From NCBI RefSeq assembly GCF_000376845.1, contig NZ_AQXY01000030.1, positions 186,001 to 250,000 of the forward strand: a DNA stretch of 64,000 bases, in the 5' to 3' direction. A program made the position numbers and the translations under genes. This document shows, in pieces, positions 17,835 to 25,490 of the stretch. The number at the start of each line of letters is the position of its first letter. Position 1 is the stretch's first letter. The notes under the pieces are model-generated. The model was not told the DNA's origin. It saw only the letters and a list, made by a program, of their open reading frames with translations, and ran no database searches. The stretch is from Thioalkalivibrio sp. ALE14. GTDB lineage: Bacteria; Pseudomonadota; Gammaproteobacteria; Ectothiorhodospirales; Ectothiorhodospiraceae.

Positions 17835-17856
17835 GCGGGGTCGGTCACGACCCCGC
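17835..17856 (+). other. Intercistronic hairpin after aprA
   Basis: GCGGGGTCG (17835-17843) pairs perfectly with CGACCCCGC (17848-17856) over a GTCA loop. No T-tract follows, so it more likely protects the aprMBA message or lowers read-through into the small downstream genes than fully terminates. Confidence 0.55.
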
Positions 17857-17935
17857 TGCCTCGCACGGAAGCCCGACGGCCGGCGCGTTCACGCGCAGGC
17901 CCTCTCTTTCAACCGCTACACCTGAGGGTTTCAAC

Positions 17936-18328
17936 ATGACCAGCGCAGCTGAAGCACAAAGCTTGCCGGAGACTTCGATGAATATCATCGATCACTCCGA
18001 CGAGGAGATCGTGGAGATCGCCCACCCCATGTGGGCCGATCTGGTCAAGTATTCGAACAAGGGTCAGTACGGCAAGTTTGTCCGTCGCTTCTCGTATCAC
18101 CTGCTGTTCGGGCTCAACGAGGTCGAAGTCGGCAAGCAGTTCGCCCAGAGCGAATTGACCCGCAACCTGAGCGCGGACTGGGACTTCCTCGGCATTATCC
18201 GTCGGGGCGAGCACGTCACGGTCCTCTACCGGGTGCGCAGCACGAAGAAAGAGGGCGAATGGCTCGGTCGCATGGTCCTCGGGTACGAGGAAGGCGAGGT
18301 GCGTATCTTCGGTGCGTCCATTTTCTGA
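17936..18328 (+). CDS. Small conserved-looking protein of the apr cluster (130 aa)
   Basis: This is an unrecognised soluble 130-aa protein with no signal peptide, Cys motif or membrane segment. The N-terminus is Ser/Ala/Glu-rich, then an acidic helix (IDHSDEEIVEIAHPMW), an RRFSYHLLFGL stretch at about 50-60 and a beta-rich C-terminus (VTVLYRVRSTKKEGEWLGRMVL). The shape suggests a cystatin/NTF2-like or steroid-delta-isomerase-like cone, but no catalytic residues are identifiable. GAGGG lies eight bases before the ATG. Its place between aprA and an FKBP-like gene suggests an assembly or accessory role for APS reductase, by context only. Confidence 0.7.
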   Translation: MTSAAEAQSLPETSMNIIDHSDEEIVEIAHPMWADLVKYSNKGQYGKFVRRFSYHLLFGLNEVEVGKQFAQSELTRNLSADWDFLGIIRRGEHVTVLYRVRSTKKEGEWLGRMVLGYEEGEVRIFGASIF

Positions 18329-18344
18329 GACTGCGGGACTTTGA

Positions 18345-18857
18345 ATGACAGATGTAATCCAGGACAACAAGTACGTCGAACTGAACTACCAGGTGATCGA
18401 CGAGAAATCCGGCCAGGTCCTGACCGAGGTCGAGTTCCCGCTGGGTTATGTGCACGGCGTGAACGAGGTCCTTTCACCCCAGGTGATGGGCGAGCTGGAA
18501 GGCAAGGCCCAGGGCGAGACCATCGAGGTTCCGATCGACTGCAACGCCCTGTACGGGCCGCGTGACGAGTCCCTCGTGATCACCGAAGCGATCGAGAACG
18601 TGCCCGAGGAGTACCGCGAGGTGGGCACCGCCATCCTGATGGAAAACGACCGCGGCCAGACCAAGAGCTTCCTGGTGACCCGGATGGACGACCAGACCAT
18701 CACCATCGACGGCAACAACCCGCTGTGTGGTCGGCAGGTGGTCTTCAAGCTGAACATCCTGCTGGTGCGGGATGCCAGCGCAGAAGAAATCGAGCATGGC
18801 GGCAAGGTGGAGACGGGGCCGGAGATCGACAGCGGGAGAGCGGTCCCCATCGAGTGA
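18345..18857 (+). CDS. SlyD-like FKBP-type peptidyl-prolyl isomerase of the apr cluster
   Basis: The 170-aa protein has the SlyD layout. An N-terminal FKBP strand set (YVELNYQVIDEKSGQVL) comes first, then an insert-in-flap domain and the family-typical DGNNPLCGRQVVFKLNILLVR end. The segment that normally reads LIPGLE is LSPQVMG, so the isomerase pocket looks altered. It has no His-rich metal-binding tail, unlike E. coli SlyD. It starts 16 bp after the 130-aa gene. A chaperone role for a co-expressed metalloprotein, here AprBA, is a reasonable inference. The fold is well supported, the activity is not. Confidence 0.82.
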   Translation: MTDVIQDNKYVELNYQVIDEKSGQVLTEVEFPLGYVHGVNEVLSPQVMGELEGKAQGETIEVPIDCNALYGPRDESLVITEAIENVPEEYREVGTAILMENDRGQTKSFLVTRMDDQTITIDGNNPLCGRQVVFKLNILLVRDASAEEIEHGGKVETGPEIDSGRAVPIE

Positions 18858-18950
18858 TAGAGCACCTTCGCCCGGTTTTGTCAGTGAGTCGGGGGCGAGA
18901 CGGCGTTTCTTCCGTCCCCTCTTTTTTCATCGAAGCGAGGTGAATGCACC

Positions 18951-19115
18951 ATGAGTCAGCAATCCGACAAGAAGCACCCGGAAGTTCCGGACGGCAAGTC
19001 ACGCTTTCTGGTGACCCGTCAGATGAAGCCGAACGAAAAGGGCTTCGTCGGCTACGAGACCATCTGGGAACCCTTCCAGAAAGAGGCGGAATACCAGACC
19101 CCCAAGCGTCCCTGA
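18951..19115 (+). CDS. 54-aa small protein at the end of the apr cluster
   Basis: The short ORF runs from ATG 18951 to TGA 19113-19115, with GAGGTG eight bases upstream of the start. The product is hydrophilic and highly charged: it starts MSQQSDKKHPEVPDGKS, then RFLVTRQMKPNEKG, and ends in an acidic/aromatic segment and PKRP. No Cys, membrane segment or known motif is seen. The strong ribosome-binding site, tight placement after the FKBP gene and biased codon use argue that it is translated. The function is unknown; its fixed place behind aprA makes it a candidate accessory factor. Confidence 0.68.
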   Translation: MSQQSDKKHPEVPDGKSRFLVTRQMKPNEKGFVGYETIWEPFQKEAEYQTPKRP

Positions 19116-19324
19116 GGCTATCGCCGGCCGCGCATCTGCTGCGCAGGCGCGCGGCCGTGTCGGCCCCTAATCGGTGACGACCAACCCCTTCCGATCGGTC
19201 GGTAACGGGATCTCGGCCTGCACCTGTCGCACTGTGACCAGCCTCTACCTGTATGCCCCACTTCTCGAGAGTCCCGGTGTCACAACGTAAGTGCGCCGCC
19301 GGCGCTTCGCGAATCACAGAAAAA

Positions 19325-19354
19325 AGCCCCGCCGGGGCGTAGTCCGGCGGGGCT
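19325..19354 (-). terminator. Rho-independent terminator of the porin gene
   Basis: AGCCCCGCCGG (19325-19335) pairs with CCGGCGGGGCT (19344-19354). The minus-strand transcript ends in a U-run from AAAAA at 19321-19325 read on the other strand. It sits in the 287-bp gap between the apr cluster and the porin. Confidence 0.88.
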
Positions 19355-19402
19355 CGGAAAACGGGGACGGCGGTCCTGGCCGCCGGCCCCGGCATTGCTC
19401 GG

Positions 19403-20422
19403 TCAGAAGTCGTAACGCATGCCGATCGAGAGGGCGGTAGCGTTCTCGCCACCCACGCCCGGCTGGCTGACACTCTTGGCGGCATTCCACGGCGCCAGGG
19501 CCGAGTTGTCGTCGTTGTCGACCATGGCGATGTTGCCGTAGAAGCGCAGATCGCTATCCAGGCGGTATTCGAGACCCAGGGCATACATGGTGGCGTCGGC
19601 ATCGTCCAGGTCGGAATCCAGCTGGAAGACGTGACCGTTCAGGTACATGCTCGGGGTCAGGCGGAACTGCCCGCCAAGGCCGTACACATCCGCCTCGTCG
19701 CCACTGGTGGTTTCGGAGTTCTGGTAGAAGGCGCCCATGCGGAAGGCCGGCGTGATGCGATAGCCGACGGCAAGACGCCAGGCGTCCGGGTTCACGTCGC
19801 CGTCTTCCTGCTTCTCGTAGGCCAGCGCGCCGGTCAGGTCGCCCATGCTCAGGATCAGAGATGTGGAATAGGCCTTGTTGGGGGCCCCGTCACCGGTGGT
19901 GGCGCCGTCCGTCTCGTTCGAGTACTGGATGTTCCAGGTCAGGCCGCCGAAGCTCGGCGTCTGGTAGTGGATACTGTTGTTGAAGCGCTCGTCGAAGCGG
20001 CCGGTCTGCGCGGCGGAACGGGTCAGGTTGCGCATGTCGCCGACCTGGTCGCCGAAGAAGTTGGCCGGGCCACGGGCGCGCTTGAACGGGGTGTCGAACT
20101 TGCCGATGCGGAGCATGCCCCACTCGGAACCCTTCAGGCCCACAAAGGTGTCGCGGGTGGCGAAGTTTGTGCCGTTGGTGTCGAAGTCGATCTGTTGTTC
20201 GATCTGGAACATGCCGACCAGCTGTTCGCGGAACTCGCGCTCGCCCTTGAAGCCCAGGCGGCTGGAATTGCTCGAGACATTGAACTCGTTGTAGTCGGCG
20301 CCGTCGTCGAGGACATCGGCGGACAGGTGGGCGCGTCCGTACAGCGTCCAGTCGGCAGTGGCCAGGGCTGGTACGACCAGACCGGCCGCGATCAGGCTGG
20401 TCAGCAGGTGTTTGCGATTCAT
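19403..20422 (-). CDS. Outer-membrane porin (general Gram-negative type)
   Basis: The 339-aa precursor has a clear signal peptide (about 1-23, cleaved after ALATA). The mature part has alternating-residue beta strands, an Asp/Asn-rich loop pattern (DDGADYNEFN) and the C-terminal Phe-ending signature SIGMRYDF needed for BAM assembly. The segment SNSSRLGFKGEREF...LVGMFQIEQQID is the classic trimeric porin strand pattern, and RDTFVGLKG...LRIGKFDTPFKRA precedes the constriction loop. It is strongly acidic, which suits a saline or alkaline habitat. The start at 20422 has GAGGGGAG upstream. The gene appears monocistronic. Confidence 0.9.
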   Translation of the reverse strand: MNRKHLLTSLIAAGLVVPALATADWTLYGRAHLSADVLDDGADYNEFNVSSNSSRLGFKGEREFREQLVGMFQIEQQIDFDTNGTNFATRDTFVGLKGSEWGMLRIGKFDTPFKRARGPANFFGDQVGDMRNLTRSAAQTGRFDERFNNSIHYQTPSFGGLTWNIQYSNETDGATTGDGAPNKAYSTSLILSMGDLTGALAYEKQEDGDVNPDAWRLAVGYRITPAFRMGAFYQNSETTSGDEADVYGLGGQFRLTPSMYLNGHVFQLDSDLDDADATMYALGLEYRLDSDLRFYGNIAMVDNDDNSALAPWNAAKSVSQPGVGGENATALSIGMRYDF

Positions 20423-20542
20423 GGGATTCTCCCCTCTTTGCGTTTGAACATTGGCGAGACGCGAGTGCCTCTCGACAGGGCGCAAGCATGAGGAGGCCGG
20501 GTGACGCCCCGGTTAAGCTGCGATGAAGATCGCGTTAAAAGG

Positions 20543-20553
20543 CAACACTGTTG
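20543..20553. promoter_or_regulatory. Short palindrome in the porin / periplasmic-protein intergenic region
   Basis: CAACACTGTTG is an odd-centred 11-bp palindrome in the 240-bp gap between two divergent genes. It could be an operator half, but it matches no regulator I know and may be chance. Confidence 0.25.
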
Positions 20554-20662
20554 TGTAGACGCAACGGCTATCCGGGGGAACCGGTCGAAGCGTGCCCGGT
20601 CTGCTCAGACATGGGCGACACGATCTGCCCGAATGTCGAACACACATCAGGGGAAGAAGAGC

Positions 20663-22078
20663 ATGACGACATCCGTAAAGGCGCTGACCGCGGTCATGGC
20701 GTTCACAGTGGCGGGTATGGCGAACGTCCAGGCCACCCCGGTGGCTGTGGCGCAGGGGCTGGATGCGGAAGAGCGGGTCCTGGTGCATGTCGAGGACATG
20801 GCCGCCGAGGATGCCTTCATGGCGCTGGGGGCGCTGACCGTGAAGGGCCGGTTGATGCGCGACAGCGAGCTGGGTCACGAGGGTTACCGGCCCGAGCTAA
20901 CCGGGGACCCGATGCGGGCGGTCGGCGAGACCTGGCTGGAACTGCTGAACGTGGTGCACGGCCGGCTGGTGGACGATGGCCGCATCCGTGCGCACGCCGG
21001 CGGTGATGTCGAGGCGTCACCGGCGGCCTACGCGGATGCCGCGTATCTCTATCACATGCATCACAGTGCCGGACGGTTCGAACACCTCGGGCTCTACGAC
21101 GAACTGACCCATACACCCTCGCCGCTGATTTCCATCCTGACCAGCCATCTCGTCAATGAGCGCTATGCCGATGGTGCGGTGCATGCCGCGAACGATTCCC
21201 AGGCCGATGGCTTCGCGTATGGCCTGGATGCGCTGCATGCGGCGGTCTATGCATGGGTGCGGCAGGACAAGCCCGGCGGTGCGGAGGATATGGGCCAGAT
21301 GGACCGGGCCGCGCTGTCGGGTTGGCTGGGCCATTCCCGCGAGGATCTGGTGGTCATCGCTCGAGCGCTTGCCGAACGTGCCGAGGCCGCCTGGGATGCG
21401 GACGCCGGCATTTACGTGTTCGACCAGGGCGCGGAATGGTCGCTGGACCAGCTCGGCGCGATGCTGCGCGGCCACAAGGCGCTCTACGAGATGCTGTATT
21501 TGTACGGGGACTCCGACGATGCAGCGCGCGCTGAAACCCTGGCGGATCGCGCTGCCGCCATTACCGAAGCGGTCGTGGCCGGGCATGGTGCGATGCGTGA
21601 CTGGGGATTGCCGGCTCGACTGACGTTCGAGGGGGGCAAGGCCCGGGCCGCCTCCGATCGCGTCGATACCGCGGCGCAGTGGCGCTTCGTGCACCAGTTG
21701 ACCGGCGGCTTCTCCCTGTTCCGGGAGCGCGAGGGGACCTCCGGGCTAATCGGTGAGCGCGCGCCGGAACTGGAAGGCCTGGTGGGGCGCGCGGTCGACC
21801 GCCTGCTCCTCGGTGCGCTGGATTACCAGCTGGGCGACGGGATGATCCCTGCCGCCCTGAGTTACTCTGACGGCCGCGTGATTGATCCGCGTGTGACTAC
21901 GCGCTCGGTCGCGGCCTTCGTCCAGGCCGTCGGAAATGGGTACCGGGTTGGCGAGGCGTTCGACCGTCCCGGCGCCTGGGAAGAGGGCTCGCGACTGGCC
22001 GAACGCAGCCGCACCCTGTACGACGCCTTTCTCGCCCATGGCGAGCTGTTGACCGAGCGCCTGATCCTGCGGGAGTAA
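20663..22078 (+). CDS. Periplasmic protein of unknown function, paired with TonB receptor
   Basis: The 471-aa exported protein has a signal peptide at about 1-24 (ends NVQATP). The rest is almost wholly helical and Ala-rich, with repeated Y/W-containing helices, suggesting an alpha/alpha-toroid-like shell. A His-rich patch (LYHMHHS...FEH) near 125-138 could bind metal. No catalytic motif is recognised. It lies just 7 bp before the TonB-dependent receptor, so the pair is very likely one operon and may share a ligand. Candidates are a metal chelate or an oligosaccharide; the sequence does not decide. The start at 20663 follows a GGGGAAGAAGAGC purine tract. Confidence 0.72.
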   Translation: MTTSVKALTAVMAFTVAGMANVQATPVAVAQGLDAEERVLVHVEDMAAEDAFMALGALTVKGRLMRDSELGHEGYRPELTGDPMRAVGETWLELLNVVHGRLVDDGRIRAHAGGDVEASPAAYADAAYLYHMHHSAGRFEHLGLYDELTHTPSPLISILTSHLVNERYADGAVHAANDSQADGFAYGLDALHAAVYAWVRQDKPGGAEDMGQMDRAALSGWLGHSREDLVVIARALAERAEAAWDADAGIYVFDQGAEWSLDQLGAMLRGHKALYEMLYLYGDSDDAARAETLADRAAAITEAVVAGHGAMRDWGLPARLTFEGGKARAASDRVDTAAQWRFVHQLTGGFSLFREREGTSGLIGERAPELEGLVGRAVDRLLLGALDYQLGDGMIPAALSYSDGRVIDPRVTTRSVAAFVQAVGNGYRVGEAFDRPGAWEEGSRLAERSRTLYDAFLAHGELLTERLILRE

Positions 22079-22085
22079 GGGCGCC

Positions 22086-24224
22086 GTGGTGCGGGCGGTA
22101 TCGGTGCCGGAGACCGCGGCGGCAACCGCCGTCCGCGGTCTCCTCGTGCTTGGCCTGCCGCTTCTCTGGGTGCCGGCAAGCTCGGTCTGGGCGGAAGACG
22201 CGCCGCCCCCGGTCCTCGACCCGGTAGAAGTCACGGTGACCGCGCCGCGCCTGGCGACCCCGTTGGCGGATCTGCCGGCGGCGGTCAGCCGGGTCGACGA
22301 GCGCCAGGCCACCGAGGGGCGCCAGGGCCTGCAGCTGGACGAGGCGCTCAACCGTGTGCCTGGACTGTTCGCGCAGAACCGCTACAACTTTGCCCAGGAT
22401 GCGCGAATCTCGATCCGCGGTTTCGGTTCACGCGCCCCGTTCGGGGTGCGTGGACTGCGCATCCTCCAGGACGGGATCCCCGAGACCACGCCGGACGGGC
22501 AGTCGCAGGTGGATGCCATCGATCTGCTGAATCTGCGCGACATCGAGGTCCTGCGCGGGCCCAGCGCGGCGTTGTACGGCAATGCCTCCGGCGGCGTGAT
22601 CGCTGCGCGCACCCGCGACGGGCGGGATCCGCGCGGCTTCGGTGGCGGCGTGCTGATGGGCAGCTACGGTTATCGTCGCGCCGAAGCGGTGGCGGAGCAG
22701 GACCATGGGACCCACCGCTATTCCCTGACCGCACATGATTTCGCCATCGACGGCTACCGCGAACAGTCCACTGCCGAGAAGCGCTATCTGCGCCTGCATA
22801 CTGCCTCGCAACTGGATGCCGGCACGCTCAACTTTCACCTGCGCTACCTGGATGCGCCACGCACTGACGATCCCGGCGGGTTGACCCGCGAGGAGATGCG
22901 CGAGGATCGGCGTGCCGCCGCGCCGCTGGCCACGGCGCTGGACAGTACCCAGTCCGCCGAACAGCTGACCACGGGCCTGCAATGGGAGCAGCCCCTGGCC
23001 GGGGGCGAGCTGCGCCTGGGCGGATTCTGGACCCAGCGCGATTATGCGCAGCAGCTGCCGTTCCCCGGTGATTCCCGTGTTGCCTACGAGCGCGATTTCT
23101 TTGGAGTTAATGCCCAGTACGAGCGCGACGTTGGGGCGACCCGTGTGCTCACCGGCATCGACCTGGAAGAACAGCGCGATGACCGCACACGGCGCTGTTC
23201 TGCTGGCCGGCTTTTCGATCGCGACGGCGGCGAGTGTTCCGCGGACCCGGTTGATCCCATGAGCGACTTGGCGCTCGACCAGCGGGAGCGTGCCCGCTCG
23301 CGCGGTGTGTTCGTGCAGACCGATACCGCACTCGGGTCGGACTGGAACCTGGTGGCCGGCGCCCGTCACGATCGTATTCGCATGTCCATCGACGATCACT
23401 TCGTCGAGCGGTTTGACGACGGTAATGACGTCACGGACCGATCGGGTCGACGGACCTTTGACGAGACCAGCGGCATGGCCGGCTTGATCTGGCATTTTCG
23501 ACCCGAATATCGCGCCTACGTGAATGTGGCGACCAACTTCGAGACCCCGACCTTCACCGAGTTTGCCAATCCGGAGGGCGGAGGCGGCTTCAATCCCGAG
23601 GTCGACCCACAACGGGCGCGCAGTATCGAGGTCGGTATCCGGCGCGAGAATCCGCAGCTCTCCTGGGAGGCCTCGGTCTATGCCACGCGGGTTCGAGACG
23701 AGATCGTCGTGGATGACGAGGGGGATTTCCGCGATTTCTACGAGAATGCGGGGCGTACGGCACGAGAAGGGGTGGAGTTTGGCGCCGAATGGAGGGCGTC
23801 GGAGGCCTGGACCTTGAGTAGTGCGCTGAGTCTGAGCCGATTTCAGTTTCGGGAGTATGCCGATGCCGGGGGCGACCGCTTTGACGGCAACCGCATGCCG
23901 GGATTGCCGCGCGAACAGTTGTTCGTCGAGGCCGACTGGCGCGACGGGCCCTGGTTCGTAACCGTGGATGCGCTGCATGTGGGATCGCGTTACGCGGACA
24001 ACGCGAACACGGAAAAGGTGGGGCCGCAGACGACGCTGAACCTGCGCGCTGGCCGATTCTGGCAGCAGGGCGGCACCCGCGCCGAGGCCTTCGTTGCCGC
24101 CAGCAACCTGCTAGACGCCGATAACGTCGACAACATCCGTATCAATGCGGCGGGCGGCCGCTACTACGAGCCCGCGCCCGGCCTTACGCTGATGGCGGGG
24201 GTGCGCATGACTTTCGGTCGTTAG
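22086..24224 (+). CDS. TonB-dependent outer-membrane receptor
   Basis: The 712-aa receptor has a signal peptide ending near SSVWA (about 35), then a TonB-box-like PVEVTVTAPR. The plug domain follows (LDEALNRVPGLF, ISIRGFGSRAPFGVRGL, IEVLRGPSAALYGNASGG), then a 22-strand barrel ending in an aromatic/charged C-terminus. The plug resembles FecA/ferric-siderophore and related receptors. No Fur box is visible in front of the operon, so iron control is not evident. The start is GTG at 22086. The upstream partner is a His-patch periplasmic protein. Ligand unknown. Confidence 0.9.
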   Translation: MVRAVSVPETAAATAVRGLLVLGLPLLWVPASSVWAEDAPPPVLDPVEVTVTAPRLATPLADLPAAVSRVDERQATEGRQGLQLDEALNRVPGLFAQNRYNFAQDARISIRGFGSRAPFGVRGLRILQDGIPETTPDGQSQVDAIDLLNLRDIEVLRGPSAALYGNASGGVIAARTRDGRDPRGFGGGVLMGSYGYRRAEAVAEQDHGTHRYSLTAHDFAIDGYREQSTAEKRYLRLHTASQLDAGTLNFHLRYLDAPRTDDPGGLTREEMREDRRAAAPLATALDSTQSAEQLTTGLQWEQPLAGGELRLGGFWTQRDYAQQLPFPGDSRVAYERDFFGVNAQYERDVGATRVLTGIDLEEQRDDRTRRCSAGRLFDRDGGECSADPVDPMSDLALDQRERARSRGVFVQTDTALGSDWNLVAGARHDRIRMSIDDHFVERFDDGNDVTDRSGRRTFDETSGMAGLIWHFRPEYRAYVNVATNFETPTFTEFANPEGGGGFNPEVDPQRARSIEVGIRRENPQLSWEASVYATRVRDEIVVDDEGDFRDFYENAGRTAREGVEFGAEWRASEAWTLSSALSLSRFQFREYADAGGDRFDGNRMPGLPREQLFVEADWRDGPWFVTVDALHVGSRYADNANTEKVGPQTTLNLRAGRFWQQGGTRAEAFVAASNLLDADNVDNIRINAAGGRYYEPAPGLTLMAGVRMTFGR

Positions 24225-24255
24225 GTTGGCCCGCGGCGTCGCAGCACCGGGCGGC

Positions 24256-24417
24256 GTCATTGCGAGGAGGCGAAGCCGACGTGGCACAAAGGCGCGAAGC
24301 GCGTTGAACGGCCGCAGGCCGGCCCGAAGGGCGAGCGCAGCGAGTAATCTCCGAACTCTGGCAACGCGGTGCTTCCGGAAGGAGGTTGCTTCGTCGGCTT
24401 CGCCTCCTCGCAATGAC
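24256..24417 (+). mobile_element. MITE-like repeat element A with perfect 25-bp terminal inverted repeats
   Basis: The left end (24256-24280, starting GTCATTGCGAGGAGGCGAAG) and right end (24393-24417, ending CTCCTCGCAATGAC) are perfect 25-bp reverse complements. The 112-bp interior has no gene and carries GCGCGAAGCGCGTTGAAC and a GGCCGGCCCGAAGGGCGAG tract. An inverted relative, element B, lies at 25295-25464, beyond the rhomboid gene. GTCATTGCGAGGA-type elements are common dispersed repeats in proteobacteria. No transposase is encoded, so it would be non-autonomous. Confidence 0.82.
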
Positions 24418-24497
24418 GGTGCCAGGAAGAGGGGCCGTCGCCGCTACGTCGCGGGATGCACCGATCGCCGCGAACTGCATCCAGGAAGGGTGTCCGA

Positions 24498-25226
24498 CTA
24501 GTCGCGCCGCCCGGGCCCCTCCGGCGGTTCTTTCGGCTCGATCTCGTCGAGCCGGCCCTGCTCGATCTTGCGCAGGGTCTCGGGGTCGGTGGGGTCGTCG
24601 TCCTCCCAGTCATGCCGGCGGTAGACCGGGAATGGATCTCGGCGATAGAGCACCCAGCCGCAGACCGCACCCACGACCGCGCCGAACAGGTGCGCCTCGA
24701 ACGAGACCTTGGGGCCGCTGGGAAAGACGCCCCAGAGCATGCTGCCATAGAGGAACAGGATGATGATGGCCACCGCGATGGACAGCGCATCGCGCCGGCG
24801 GATCCCGATCACCACGGCAAAGAACATCAGCCCGTGGGTCAGGCCCGAGGCGCCGATGTGCAGCCCCTCGCGGGCGAACAGCCAGACCCCCAGCCCGCCC
24901 ATCAGCCAGATCAGCGGGACCGCAACGCGCGTGGCCCGCGGGAAGCCGTAGAGCGTGAGCATGCCGAGCACCCACAGGGTCGGTACATTGGCGAGCAGGT
25001 GACCCCAGGAGCCATGGATCAGCGGCGAGGTGATGATGCCCAGCGCCCCGACCGCGTCGCGCGGCAGGATGCCCAGCCGCGACCAGTCCCCGCCCAGCAG
25101 GTCGTGCAGGGCGTGGATCACGATCAGGATGGCAGCCCCCAGCATGGGCCAGAGCAGCGCGCGCCGAATTCGCTCGCGCTCGGCCCGGGGGTCGGCCGGG
25201 GCTGCCGGCCGGCGAAGGTTCATCAT
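24498..25226 (-). CDS. Rhomboid-family intramembrane serine protease
   Basis: The 242-aa protein has about six transmembrane helices. The catalytic Ser lies in GASGLTHG near 126-129 and the catalytic His in AHLFGAVVG near 181, the standard Ser-His dyad. The HGSWGHLLANVPTLWVLG stretch supplies the conserved HxxxN of rhomboids. The C-terminus from about 205 is a cytoplasmic tail, charged and Pro/Glu-rich. Substrates cannot be inferred. The gene is alone, bracketed by inverted MITE-like copies A and B. ATG 25223 is an equally possible start one codon in. Confidence 0.88.
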   Translation of the reverse strand: MMNLRRPAAPADPRAERERIRRALLWPMLGAAILIVIHALHDLLGGDWSRLGILPRDAVGALGIITSPLIHGSWGHLLANVPTLWVLGMLTLYGFPRATRVAVPLIWLMGGLGVWLFAREGLHIGASGLTHGLMFFAVVIGIRRRDALSIAVAIIILFLYGSMLWGVFPSGPKVSFEAHLFGAVVGAVCGWVLYRRDPFPVYRRHDWEDDDPTDPETLRKIEQGRLDEIEPKEPPEGPGRRD

Positions 25227-25294
25227 GCGCCTAGCCTGCCACGCCCCGGCGCGCGGTCCAATTTCTCCGATACCCCGGGGCTGCCACGGGGGAC

Positions 25295-25464
25295 GTCGTT
25301 GCGAGGAGTGCAGCGACGAAGCAACCTCCTTCCGGGACCCTCGGACCCCGACGCTGCGCCAGCTTCAGGAGGTTACTCGCTGCGCTCGCCCTTCGGGCCG
25401 GCCTGCGGCTGTTCAACGCGCTTCGCGCTTTTGTGCCGCGGCCCCTGCGGGGCCTCGCAATGAC
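25295..25464 (-). mobile_element. MITE-like repeat element B (inverted relative of A)
   Basis: Ends GTCGTTGCGAGG (25295-25306) and CCTCGCAATGAC (25453-25464) form 12-bp terminal inverted repeats with one difference. Read on the minus strand, the interior repeats that of element A: GCGCGAAGCGCGTTGAAC, then GCCGGCCCGAAGGGCGAGCG, then GGAAGGAGGTTGCTTCGTCG. A and B therefore face each other across the rhomboid gene. Confidence 0.8.
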
Positions 25465-25490
25465 TGTGCGAGTCAGAAGTCGCGCGGGGG

